A stretch of 64,000 nt of DNA from JALZKA01 sp963753385 (GTDB taxonomy: Bacteria > Actinomycetota > Thermoleophilia > Solirubrobacterales > 70-9): assembly GCA_963753385.1 (NCBI GenBank), contig CAVWCC010000013.1, forward strand, positions 112,168 to 176,167. Reading direction: 5' to 3'. Position numbers and translations under genes: made by a program. Below the pieces are notes generated by a model. The model did no database searches, was not told the DNA's origin, and saw nothing but the letters and a program-made list of their open reading frames with translations. Positions within the stretch are counted from its first letter, which is position 1, and every line of letters begins with the position of its first letter. Positions 43,844 through 52,901 of this stretch are shown in pieces.

Positions 43844-44455
43844 GTGCAGGCCTCGACCGACATCGCCCGCCCACCCCGCGGCGAGACCCGCGACACGCTT
43901 ATCCGTGTCGCGGCCGACCTGCTCGAGGAGGGCGGGATCGAGGCGGTGACCCTGCGCGAGGTCGGCCGCCGCGCCGGCGTCTCGCGAGCAGCCCCTTACC
44001 GGCACTTCGACTCGAAGGAGGGGTTGCTGGCGGCGGTCTGCGCCCACGATCTGGTCGTCCTGCGCGAGGCCCTTGAGGAGACGGCCGCCCGGGCGCGCAC
44101 GCCGCTCGGCGCCCTCGAGCGCATGCTCGACGTCTTCCTCGCGTCCGCCCGCCTGCAGCCCCACCGCTACGGCCTGCTGTTCAGCTCCGAGTTCGAGGGC
44201 CGCGACGACTCGGAGCTCACCGAGGCCGCCGAGGCCTGCCTCGCCGTCTTCGTCGCCGCCACCGCGGCTGTTCTCCCGGCCGACGATCCGCGGCGCCGAG
44301 ACCCCCGCCGAACCGCCGCGCTGATCATCGCGACGGCCCACGGCGTCGCGGACCTCGAGCGCAACGGTCACCTCACCCGCGAGAAGTGGGGGACCGACGG
44401 CCGGGGCGTCCTGCGGCAGCTGATCGCGACGGTCGCCGCGAAACCCGCCGAGTAG
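43844..44455 (+). CDS. TetR family regulator
   Basis: 203 residues from the GTG at 43844; an ATG at 43808 lies inside the operator and is less likely. HTH: VTLREVGRRAGVSRAAPYRH. The C-terminal domain (ERMLDVFLASARLQPHRYGL) is of the WHG type. The pair with the SDR gene and two identical dyads makes autoregulation and SDR control likely. Confidence 0.92.
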   Translation: MQASTDIARPPRGETRDTLIRVAADLLEEGGIEAVTLREVGRRAGVSRAAPYRHFDSKEGLLAAVCAHDLVVLREALEETAARARTPLGALERMLDVFLASARLQPHRYGLLFSSEFEGRDDSELTEAAEACLAVFVAATAAVLPADDPRRRDPRRTAALIIATAHGVADLERNGHLTREKWGTDGRGVLRQLIATVAAKPAE

Positions 44456-44591
44456 CCACAAATTTCGCGCTATTTGCGAACTTCGCCATCCGCGCTGCGC
44501 CAGGTAGCGTCGCGTGCGGCGTCTCGCTTGCCTAGTTTCGAGCGGTACAAGCTCGGATCGAGGGGCGTTTGGATGGACGCCGGGGTTCCGA

Positions 44592-45100
44592 GTGAGCGAC
44601 GGGGATATGGGAACCGGGAGTTCGATCGGCATCAGGCGAGTGGCGAAGGCGCCGCCGAGCGCCGCCGAGCGTGCGGACTGGCACCGGCGGGCAAGCGGGC
44701 TCTACGAGGAGCTCCGCCGGCCGGCGACCGGTCTGATCCGCCGCGCGTATGGCGCGGCGTTCGCCGAAGACGTGATCGACGACCTTTACTCGAGCGCCTG
44801 GCTGGGGACACTGCGCGCGCTCGAGCGACGGCACACCGAGCTCGACGACGACGAGATCCGGAGCTACCTCTTGACCGCCGTCGCCAACCACGCGAGCAAG
44901 GAGCTCCGCCGGCGACGGCGCAAGCCGGTCGCGCCGATCGAGGCGGCAGGTGCGGTTGCGGACGGAGCAGCGACCCCTGAGGACTCCGCCGCTGCCCTCG
45001 AGGCGTCTCAGGTCACACGGGACGTGCTCGCGAGCCTGCCGCCCCGTCGGCGAGCGGTGATGCTGCTGCGCTACGGCTGGGGGCTGGAGCCGCGCGAGGT
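44592..45100 (+). pseudogene. Sigma-70-like factor truncated at the 45.1-kb junction
   Basis: From a GTG at 44592 (SDGDMGTGSSIGIRR). A region-2-like helix set (YGAAFAEDVIDDLYSSAWLG, SYLLTAVANHASKELRRR) and the start of region 4 (LASLPPRRRAVMLLRYGWG) are present. At LEPREV the sequence changes abruptly to transposase (VAGRWVYLYRA), removing the -35-binding helix. The product would not be a working sigma factor. The gene upstream of the cut belongs to the first block. Confidence 0.72.
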
Positions 45101-45780
45101 GTGCGTCGCCGGACGCTGGGTGTACCTGTACCGGGCGATCGACCAGTACGGACAGGTCATCGACGTTCTCGGCCTCGCCGAAGCGGGATCTTTCCGCGAC
45201 CCGACGGTTCTTCGCCCGGGCAGTGAACGCAACCCGACGGCCCACCGAGGTGACCACCGACCGGGCCCCGGCCTACCCGCGGGTACTCGACGAGGTCGTG
45301 CCCGAGGCGTGGCACGTGGTGGAGCAGTACGCCAACAACCCCATCGAAGCCGATCACGGCCGGCTGAAGGCCCGGACCCGACCGATGCGCGGCTTGAAAC
45401 GGCTCCGCCGCGCCCAGGTGATCTGCAGCGGGCATGCGTTCATCCAGAACCTACGCCGCGGCCACTACGAACTCGGACACGACGTCGAGCCCGGCCGCCG
45501 GCTCGAGGCGATCTTCACCGAACTCGCACTCGCAATCTGAGCCAGGCGCCGGCGGCACCAAGCCAGCCCTTTCCTTCCGCAACGCAACAGCGCCTCCGCA
45601 CCAGCAGCGACCGGCGCCGATGCAGATCCATCCCGACGAACTGCCTGCCCTCGCACGATTCGCTCACAGGGGCCTCCTCGACTTGTTGGCGTGAGCACCC
45701 CGAGCATGAGCCGGGAGTCACGAGGAGCGGAGGCCCCGCCCCTTCATCGCATCAGGGGCTGTTAGCGCAGTTTCGGGCAC
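45101..45780 (+). mobile_element. IS6-family element remnant, 5' truncated and frameshifted
   Basis: Begins in mid-transposase (VAGRWVYLYRAIDQYGQVID), so the helix-turn-helix and first catalytic Asp (DETYVK) are missing. After a shift near 45,170 the second Asp (TTDRAPAYPRVLDE) and third Glu (NNPIEADHGRLKARTRPM) are present, ending RRLEAIFTELALAI at 45,540. The trailing GGGGCTGTTAGCGCAG near 45,756 resembles an IS6-type terminal repeat; no matching left end exists. Confidence 0.75.
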
Positions 45781-45876
45781 CCACAACGCCGATCACCGAA
45801 GCTCACGATCTCAAGCCGACTTCTGGAACCCCTACCCGGCGACTCGGCTGGTCGCGACCGCGCAGCCGCCGCGAGG

Positions 45877-47397
45877 TCAGCCGCGCGAGCCGGCACTGGA
45901 CGTCAACGCGCGCGCGGCGAGGGCAACGGCCAGCGACAGACGGGTGCGCGGATCGTGCAGATCGACGTCGAGCAGCTCGACGATCCGCACCATGCGGTGC
46001 TTCATCGTGTTGTAGTGGATGTAGAGCAGGCGGGCCGCCGCGGCGGCGTTGCCGATCCCGAGGTAGGTCTCCAACGTCTGGCACAGCGCGCCCGAACCGG
46101 TCCGGTCGGCCTCGATCAGCGGACCGATCTGATCGCTCACCAGCTCTTGGAGCCGCGTCGGATCGACCGAGAGCAGGATTCGTTCGAGGAGGAGCTCGTC
46201 GTGGCGCACCAGCGGCCGCGCGGTCACCTCGCCGATGGCCAGCGACTCGCGGGCGCTGCGGTGGCTGGCCGCGAGGCCATCCGCGTCGCCGGCGACCGTG
46301 CCGATGGCGGCGTGCACGTCGCACCGGGCCACCGCGGCCAGCGCCGCCCGCCACCGATCGCGCCCGCGCCGCCAGCTCCCCGACCTGGTCGACACCGGTC
46401 GTCGGCACGATCGCGACCGCCTCGATACCCCGCGACCACGCCAGCGAGCCTGGCGGGCAGCGCAGCCGCCGCCGTCCTGGCGACATCGGCATCCGGAAAC
46501 TCCCGGGCGGCCCTGGCGAGCACGACGGCGTGCGGCACGGTGAAGTCCCAGCCGAACAAGCGCGACCGCTCCGGTAGCTGTCCGTGGTCGAGGCTGCTGC
46601 CGGTCACCGCCTCCTCGAGCAGCAGCACCCGCATCCGCCGGTCCAGCTCGATGCTGGCCAGCGCCTGGGCGATGTGCATGCCCGCGGCGAAGCAGGCCTG
46701 ACGGATCAGTCGACGCTGGCCGAGCGTCGGTTCGGTGTTCCCGTCGACGAGCAGGCGCCCGCGTTCGGTGCCGGCGACGGTGATCGGGAACGCCCAGGAG
46801 GGATCCGCTACCGGGCCAGGCGGCGCCGGCCGGCTCGGTCGGCGGCCTGCCGGTGCCGAGCGTGGCGCCGCCGGCGTCGACCACGGTGACGTGGCGGTCC
46901 AGCGCCCCGGCCAGGGTGCGGGCGATCTCGGCCAGGCCGCCACCGGTGAGGGCGACGGCCGTGAGCCGCTCGCGGATCGTCTCGGCCCGGCCCGGCTCGG
47001 GCCCGTAGTCGGCGAGGACGATCGCCAGCACGGCCGAGATCACGTCGTTGAACGCGATGTGGGTGTCGACGACGATGATCGGGAACCCGAGCTCGTCGGC
47101 GGCGTCCAAGGCCGCGGCGGGGATGTGGTCCACGTAGCGGCCGAGCCGGACCACGAGCGCCGAGAGCGTGGCGGCGTGCAGCCGGCGGACCAGGTCGGCC
47201 ACCTCGGCCAGGTCGTCGCGCAACGGGTAGAGGGTGGTCAGCAGCACCTCGCCGGGATGGACGTAGGCCTCGATGTCGGGCACCTCCATCACGTTGACGT
47301 TGGTGACCTCGTGGTCGAGGCCGCGATGACCCGCGAGCACCCGGGCGCCGCGCAGCACCGGGAGGCTGAGCAGCTCTCCCACATGGAGCACTCCCAT
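45877..47397 (-). CDS. PucR-family transcriptional regulator (frameshifted)
   Basis: From the ATG at 47397 (GVLHVGELLSLPVLRGARVL). The N-terminal PucR/PurC-like domain (VNVMEVPDIEAYVHPGEVLL, ALVVRLGRYVDHIPAAALDA) and a GAF-like middle precede the C-terminal HTH of the family (ARLLYIHYNTMKHRMVRIVE). The middle shifts frame at about 46,800 and 46,400. PucR regulators control purine or allantoin catabolism. The gene is divergent from the six-gene operon, 107 bp away, so it is its probable regulator. Confidence 0.82.
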   Translation of the reverse strand: MGVLHVGELLSLPVLRGARVLAGHRGLDHEVTNVNVMEVPDIEAYVHPGEVLLTTLYPLRDDLAEVADLVRRLHAATLSALVVRLGRYVDHIPAAALDAADELGFPIIVVDTHIAFNDVISAVLAIVLADYGPEPGRAETIRERLTAVALTGGGLAEIARTLAGALDRHVTVVDAGGATLGTGRPPTEPAGAAWPGSGSLLGVPDHRRRHRTRAPARRREHRTDARPASTDPSGLLRRGHAHRPGAGQHRAGPADAGAAARGGGDRQQPRPRTATGAVALVRLGLHRAARRRARQGRPGVSGCRCRQDGGGCAARQARWRGRGVSRRSRSCRRPVSTRSGSWRRGRDRWRAALAAVARCDVHAAIGTVAGDADGLAASHRSARESLAIGEVTARPLVRHDELLLERILLSVDPTRLQELVSDQIGPLIEADRTGSGALCQTLETYLGIGNAAAAARLLYIHYNTMKHRMVRIVELLDVDLHDPRTRLSLAVALAARALTSSAGSRG

Positions 47398-47503
47398 GCC
47401 CGCCCCCTTGCTGCGTGATTGGCCGATTCGGACAATGGCCGGCCACCATTTGGGTCCGACCCGGACGCTGCCCGACCGGCGCCGGCAACCGTAGGTTTCA
47501 CTG

Positions 47504-48374
47504 GTGCTCGCGTACTGTCCAGACGCCGCCGCGCGGGCTGCGCCGCGATCGGGCGCTGACCGGGCGGACCGATGTCGATGCCCTCTCCGTCGTCTATGTC
47601 GGACAAGCGGCAGCGGTTCTCGCCACCCGGTCCGGCACGCTCGTCCCGGTGACCGCGGGCCCCGCCTGCCTGGTGCCGGGTGGAATCGGCGTGCCCGATC
47701 GGGTCGCTCTCGCCCCGGTCCTCGCCCGCTGGTCCGAGCTCGCCGGCGGCCACCGGCGCGGCGGCAATCGACCTGCGCGCATGGCACGCCGCCGCGACCG
47801 CGGTGGAGCTGCGCATCCCGGCCGTGGACCGCGCCGGTATCACCGCGGCGCAGCTCGCCGAGCTCGATCGCGGCCTGCCGGACCCGTCGTCCCGGGCCGG
47901 CGGCTTCGGCCCCGGCGAGCGCGCGGAGGAGCTCACCCGCCGCGCCCGTCGAGGCTCATTCCGGCGAGCTCGACGCGTGCGTCGCGGCGACCGTCGGCGC
48001 CGGCATGGGCACCACCCCGGCGGGCGACGACGTCATCTGTGGCGTGCTCGCCGGACTCGACCTGCTCGGCTTCGAGGGCGCGCACAGACGGCTCGGCGCG
48101 GCCGTGGCCCCGCTGCTGTCGTGCACCACGCGCAGCTCGCGGCACCTGCTGGCGGCCGCCGCCGCCGGCCGCTACACGGAGGGCCTGATCGGGCTCGCCG
48201 CCGCGCTGGCGTCGGCGTCGGCGCCTGCGGTGCGCACGCGCTGGCCGTCGCTCGCGCCGGTGGGGCGCTTCCTCCGGCCTCGATCAGGCCACCGGGTTCG
48301 CCGCCGCGATCCGGGCCGGCGGTCGCCGGCGCTGCCTGGCCGGCCGGACACTGGTCGGGGCGGGTGCCCGATGA
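47504..48374 (+). CDS. DUF2877 protein (AllH/YlbF-type oxamate transcarbamylase subunit), frameshifted
   Basis: First gene of the operon. The likely sequence begins near RDRALTGRTDVDALSVVYVG; the signature VGAGMGTTPAGDDVICGVLA, a G-P-x-T-P-x-G-D-D box, sits in the middle, and the end GLDQATGFAAAIRAGG is in a third frame. Three indels (about 47,750, 47,940, 48,270). The stop overlaps the FdrA ATG (ATGA at 48371). In E. coli the homologue is one of three subunits of oxamate transcarbamylase. Confidence 0.78.
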
Positions 48375-49845
48375 CGGCCACCATGACCCTCGCCGCCTCG
48401 GTCTTCCCCCGGCTCTACCGGGACTCGGTGGCGCTGCTGGCGCTGGCCTCGAAACTGCAGCAACGCGAGCACATCGTGCGGGCCGGCGTGGTGATGGCGA
48501 CCCCGGCGAACCTGCGCCTGCTCGCCGAGTCGGACATGCTCCCGGACGGGGTCGCGGCCGGGCCGGACGACCTGCTGATCACGGTGAAGGGCGGGGATCC
48601 GGGCGCCGTCGAGGACGCGCTGGCCTTCGCCGCGACCGCGCTGTCGAGCACCGACGCGGGGTCGTCGCAGGTGTCCGAGCAGCGCCCGCAGACGATCGTC
48701 GAGGGCATCGCCGACCGACCCGGGGCGACGGTGGCCACCGTGTCGGTGCCCGGGACGTACGCGGCGATCGTCGCCGAGCAGGCGCTGCGGCGCGGGCTGC
48801 ACGTCATGTGCTTCTCCGACAACGTCCCGGTCGAGGACGAGGTGCGGCTCAAGGCGCTGGCCGCGCGGCGCCGGCTGCTGATGATGGGACCGGACTGCGG
48901 CACCGCGGTGCTCGACGGGGTGCCGCTCGGCTTCGCGAACGTGTTGCGGCCCGGCCCGGTCGGCATCGTGGCGGCCTCGGGTACCGGGGCGCAGGAGGTG
49001 TCCTGCCTGCTCGACCGGGCGGGTGTCGGGAACGCCGCGCTGATCGGGGTCGGCGGCCGTGACCTCTCGGCGGCGGTGGGCGGGGTGATGACCGAGCTCG
49101 CCCTCGACCTGCTCGCGGCGGATCGGTCGGCCGAGGTGATCGTCGTCGTCTCGAAGCCGCCGGCACCGGCGGTCGCCGAGCGGTTGCTCGCCCGCCTCGG
49201 AAAGATCGCCGCGGACGGCACCCCGGTCGTGGCCTGCCTGCTCGGCGTGGACGATGCCGACGAGCCGGTCGCGGTGCGCGGCACCTTGGAGGGGGCCGCG
49301 ATCGAGGCCGCCCGGCTGGCCGGGGTCACGCTGCCGCCGGCGCGTCGCCGAGCCGAGCGCGGGAACCGGACCGGCCGGCCGGGTGCTCGGGCTGTACACC
49401 GGGGGGACGCTCGCCGCGGAGGCCAAGGTGCTGCTCGGCCGGGCCGGGCTGCCGGCCGAGGTGATCGACCTCGGCGACGACCAGTACACCGCGGGCCGAC
49501 CGCACCCGATGATCGATCCGGCGGCGCGGGCGGCGCGGATCGTGCAGGCCGCGGCGGACCCGACGGTCGGCGTGGTGCTGCTCGACGTCGTGCTCGGCCA
49601 CGGCGCCCACCCCGACCCGGCAGGCGCGGTCGCGGCCGCCGTCCGGGAGGCCCGAGCCGCCGCCGACCGGCCCGATGGCGTTCGTCGCCTCGATCTGCGG
49701 CACGGCCGCCGATCCGCAGGGCTTCGACGCCCAGGCGCGCACGCTGCGCGAGGCCGGGGTGCTGCTCGCCGGTTCCAACGCCGCCGCCGCCCGGCTGGCG
49801 ATCCGGCTCGCCGGCGGCGCCGACGCCGAGGGAGGCCGCCCGTGA
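48371..49845 (+). CDS. fdrA: FdrA family protein (AllF-type oxamate transcarbamylase subunit), frameshifted
   Basis: About 490 residues, ATG at 48371 overlapping the DUF2877 stop. The first 320 residues are clean: TLAASVFPRLYRDSVALLAL, MMGPDCGTAVLDGVPLGFAN and GIVAASGTGAQEVSCLLDRA, a succinyl-CoA-ligase-like CoA/phospho-binding fold. The C-terminal half, after two insertions near 49,345 and 49,670, contains LGLYTGGTLAAEAKVLLGR and AFVASICGTAADPQGFDAQA. FdrA proteins pair with DUF1116 and DUF2877. Known role in E. coli: carbamoyl transfer from oxalurate to phosphate, giving oxamate and carbamoyl phosphate. Confidence 0.88.
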
Positions 49846-51239
49846 TCGACGGTGGCGTGCAGGTGATCAACGCCGGGCTCCCGCTGATCGTCGAGGGCGT
49901 GCCGGCGCCGGACGTGACGCAGCTCGACTGGCGCCCGCCCGCGTTCTCCGACCTCGCCGCGGCCCGGGCGATGGTCGCCCTCGACGACGAGACGACGGCC
50001 ACGGCCAACGCGGCCGCGATCGCCGCGGTGCACGCCGTGCGCCCGCGCGTCGTGGGCATCCGCCCGGCCCGCGCGGCGATCGACGCGCTGGCCGGCCCGG
50101 CGCGCACCATGCTGCACGCCGGGCCGCCGATCGAGTACTCCCGGATGTGCGGGCCGATGCGCGGCGCCCTGGTCGGCGCGGCCCTCCTCGAGGGCTGGGC
50201 CGCGACGCCCGGCGGAGGCCGAGCGGGCGCTCGCCGCGGGCGAGATCGCCGTCGAGCCGTGCCACCACCACGGCGCCGTCGGCCCGATGGCGGGCGTGGT
50301 CTCCCCGTCGATGCCGGTCTGGCAGGTCACCGACGACGCCGGGCCGGCGCGGCGGCACGCCTTCGCCACCCTGAACGAGGGGCTCGGCACGGTGCTGCGC
50401 TTCGGCGCCTACGGGCCGGAGGTCATCGACCGGCTGCGCTGGATGTCCGACGTGCTCGGGCCCGTCCTCGACGCCGCCATCCAGGCGTCGGAGCCGATCG
50501 ACGTGACCACGCTGATCGGCCAGGCGCTGGCCATGGGCGACGAGGGCCACAACCGGTCGGTGGCCGCCTCCGCACTGCTCGCCCGCCGGCTCGCCCCGGC
50601 GATCGCCCCCCTCGACGGCGCCGTCGAGGTGCTGACGGTTCCTGGCCGGCAACGACCACTTCGCGCTCAACCTCTCGATGGCCGCGGCCAAGCTGTGCAT
50701 GGACGCCGCCGCCGCACGTGCCGGATTCGTCGCTGGTCACGGTGATGTCCCGCAACGGCGTCGAGTTCGGGATCCGGGTCGCCGGCACCGGCGACCGGTG
50801 GTACACCGCCCCGGTCGGCCCGGCCGACGGCCTGTTCTTCCCCGGCTACGGACCCGACGACGCCAACCCCGACATGGGCGACTCGGCGATCACCGAGACG
50901 CTGGGCATCGGCGGCTTCGCCATGGCCGCCTCACCGTCGATCACCACCTTCGTCGGCGGCACACCGGCCGACGCGCTGGCCGCGAGCCGCTCGATGCGCC
51001 GGATCACGCTCGCGCCGCACCCGGCCTTCCCGCTGCCGCCGCTGAACTTCGCCGGCAGCCCGTCCGGCATCGACGTGCTCAAGGTGCTCGACACCTGCGA
51101 GCTGCCGCTGATCAACACCGGGATCGCCCATCGCGAGGCCGGGGTGGGCCAGATCGGCGCGGGCATCGTCACCGCCCCACCCGAGGTGTTCCTCGCGGCG
51201 GTGCACGGCCTGGCCGCGGCCCGCGGGGTGGCGACATGA
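49842..51239 (+). CDS. ylbE: DUF1116 protein (AllG/YlbE-type oxamate transcarbamylase subunit), frameshifted
   Basis: GTG at 49842 overlaps the FdrA stop (GTGA). Patches from several frames spell the family: QLDWRPPAFSDLAAARAMVA, IEYSRMCGPMRGALVGAALL, PCHHHGAVGPMAGVVSPSMP, ALAMGDEGHNRSVAASALL and VTVMSRNGVEFGIRVAGTGD. The total length is 3n with three insertions near 50,215, 50,640 and 50,720. The conserved HHHGAVGPM and GDEGHNR blocks suggest a phosphate- or carbamoyl-binding active site (inference). Confidence 0.85.
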   Translation: MIDGGVQVINAGLPLIVEGVPAPDVTQLDWRPPAFSDLAAARAMVALDDETTATANAAAIAAVHAVRPRVVGIRPARAAIDALAGPARTMLHAGPPIEYSRMCGPMRGALVGAALLEGWAATPGGGRAGARRGRDRRRAVPPPRRRRPDGGRGLPVDAGLAGHRRRRAGAAARLRHPERGARHGAALRRLRAGGHRPAALDVRRARARPRRRHPGVGADRRDHADRPGAGHGRRGPQPVGGRLRTARPPARPGDRPPRRRRRGADGSWPATTTSRSTSRWPRPSCAWTPPPHVPDSSLVTVMSRNGVEFGIRVAGTGDRWYTAPVGPADGLFFPGYGPDDANPDMGDSAITETLGIGGFAMAASPSITTFVGGTPADALAASRSMRRITLAPHPAFPLPPLNFAGSPSGIDVLKVLDTCELPLINTGIAHREAGVGQIGAGIVTAPPEVFLAAVHGLAAARGVAT

Positions 51240-52226
51240 TCGACAGCCGAGCCGGGTCGTGCTGATCGCGATCGGCGGGAACGCGCTGGTGCACGAGGGC
51301 GAGTCGGGCTCGTTGTGCCGGCAGCAGGAGCGGTCGGCGGCATTCGCCCGGCAGGTCGTCGAGCTGGTCGAGGCCGGGTGGCGGGTGCTCGTGACGCACG
51401 GCAACGGGCCGCAGGTCGGCTTCATCCTGCGCCGGGGCGAGCTGGTCGCCCCGGACGCCACCGTCGAAGGGCTGCCCGAGCTTCCGCTGTGGCTGGCCGT
51501 CGCCGACTCGCAGGGCGGCATCGGGCACCTGCTGTGCCTGGCCATCGACGATGCGCTCATCGCGCACGACCGGCCGGAGCGCGCCGTCGCGGTGCTGACC
51601 CACGTCGAGGTCGACGCCGACGACCCCGCGTTCGGACACCCGACCAAGCCGATCGGCGGCCTGCTCACCGCCGACTCGGCCCGGCGGCGGGTGGCCGAGG
51701 AGGGCTGGTCGGTCGTCGAGACCGGGCCCGGCGTGTTCCGCCGCGTCGTCCCGAGCCCGGCGCCGACGGCGATCCTGGAAGCGGCGCAGGTGCGTACCCT
51801 CACCGACAGCCGGCGCGGTCGTGATCGCCGCAGGCGGCGGGGGCATCCCGCTGGTGTCGCCGGGACGGGCAGTGGACGGCCGTGGACGCGGTCGTCGACA
51901 AGGACCGGTCCTCGGCGCTGCTCGCCGCCCAGACCGGGGTCGACACGATGGTGCTGGTCACCGGGGTCGACGAGGTCTGCGTCGACTTCGGTCGGCCGAG
52001 CGAGCGTCCGCTGCGCAACGTCAGCGCGGACGAGATGCGGGCCCACCTCGCCGCCGGGCAGTTCCCCGCGGGCTCCATGGGCCCGAAGGTCGAGTCCGCG
52101 CTGCGCTTCGTCGAGGCCGGCGGACACCGATCGATCATCACCTCGCTCGAACGCCTGCCGGACGCGCTGGTCGACAAGGCGGGCACCCACATCAACGGCC
52201 GTCCTGACCCGGAGCGTGCGCAGTGA
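51236..52226 (+). CDS. arcC: Carbamate kinase (frameshifted)
   Basis: Starts at the ATG at 51236, overlapping the DUF1116 stop (ATGA). Family marks: VLIAIGGNALVHEG, LVTHGNGPQVGFILRRGE, VDKDRSSALLAAQTGVDTMV and FPAGSMGPKVESALRFVEAG. Indels lie near 51,255, 51,810 and 51,878. The enzyme makes ATP and carbamate from carbamoyl phosphate, so it recovers energy from the transcarbamylase reaction. It is the catabolic type by context (as AllK in E. coli). Confidence 0.9.
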
Positions 52227-52901
52227 TCACCCTCTCCGCCGACCCCGGCCCCTACGCATTCGACCCGACCCGTACCGCGCTGGTCTGCATCGACTTCCAG
52301 CGTGACTTCGTCGAGCCGGGTGGCTTCGGCGAGACGCTCGGCAACGACGTGTCCACCCTCCGCTCGGCGGTCGCGCCGACCGAACGGGTGCTCGCCGCCG
52401 CCCGGCGAACTGGGCCTGACCGTGATCCACACCCGCGAGGGCCACCGACCCGACCTCGCGGACCTGTTCCCGGCGAAGCGCGACCGCGGCGCCCCGACGC
52501 TGCGGATCGGCGACGAGGGGCCGATGGGGCGGATCCTCATCCGCGGCAGCCGGGGCCACGACATCATCCCCGAGCTGTACCCGACGGCCGGCGAGGTCGT
52601 GCTCGACAAGCCGGGCAAGGGCGCGTTCTACGCCACCGACCTGGAGACGATCCTGCGGGCCCGCGGCGTCACGCACCTGATCCTGACCGGCGTGACCACC
52701 GAGGTGTGCGTGCAGACCACCGCGCGCGAGGCCAACGACCGCGGCTTCGACTGCCTGGTCCTGGCCGACTGCACCGGGTCGTACTTCCCGCAGTTCCATC
52801 AGGCGGCGCTGCAGATGATCAGCGCCCAGGGCGGCATCGTCGGGTGGGTCGCCGACAGCGCGGCACTGCTCGACGCAATCAGAATCGGAGGCCGGGGATG
52901 A
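52223..52901 (+). CDS. Isochorismatase-family cysteine hydrolase (RutB/BiuH-like), one insertion
   Basis: About 225 residues; GTG at 52223 overlaps the ArcC stop (GTGA). Triad Asp in TALVCIDFQRDFVEPGGF, Lys in VLDKPGKGAFYATDLE and Cys in GVTTEVCVQTTAREANDRGF. One insertion near 52,405. Relatives hydrolyse amide or ureido bonds (ureidoacrylate, biuret, N-carbamoylsarcosine). In this operon it may feed the carbamoyl compound or clear oxamate, but the substrate is not identifiable from sequence. Confidence 0.87.
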
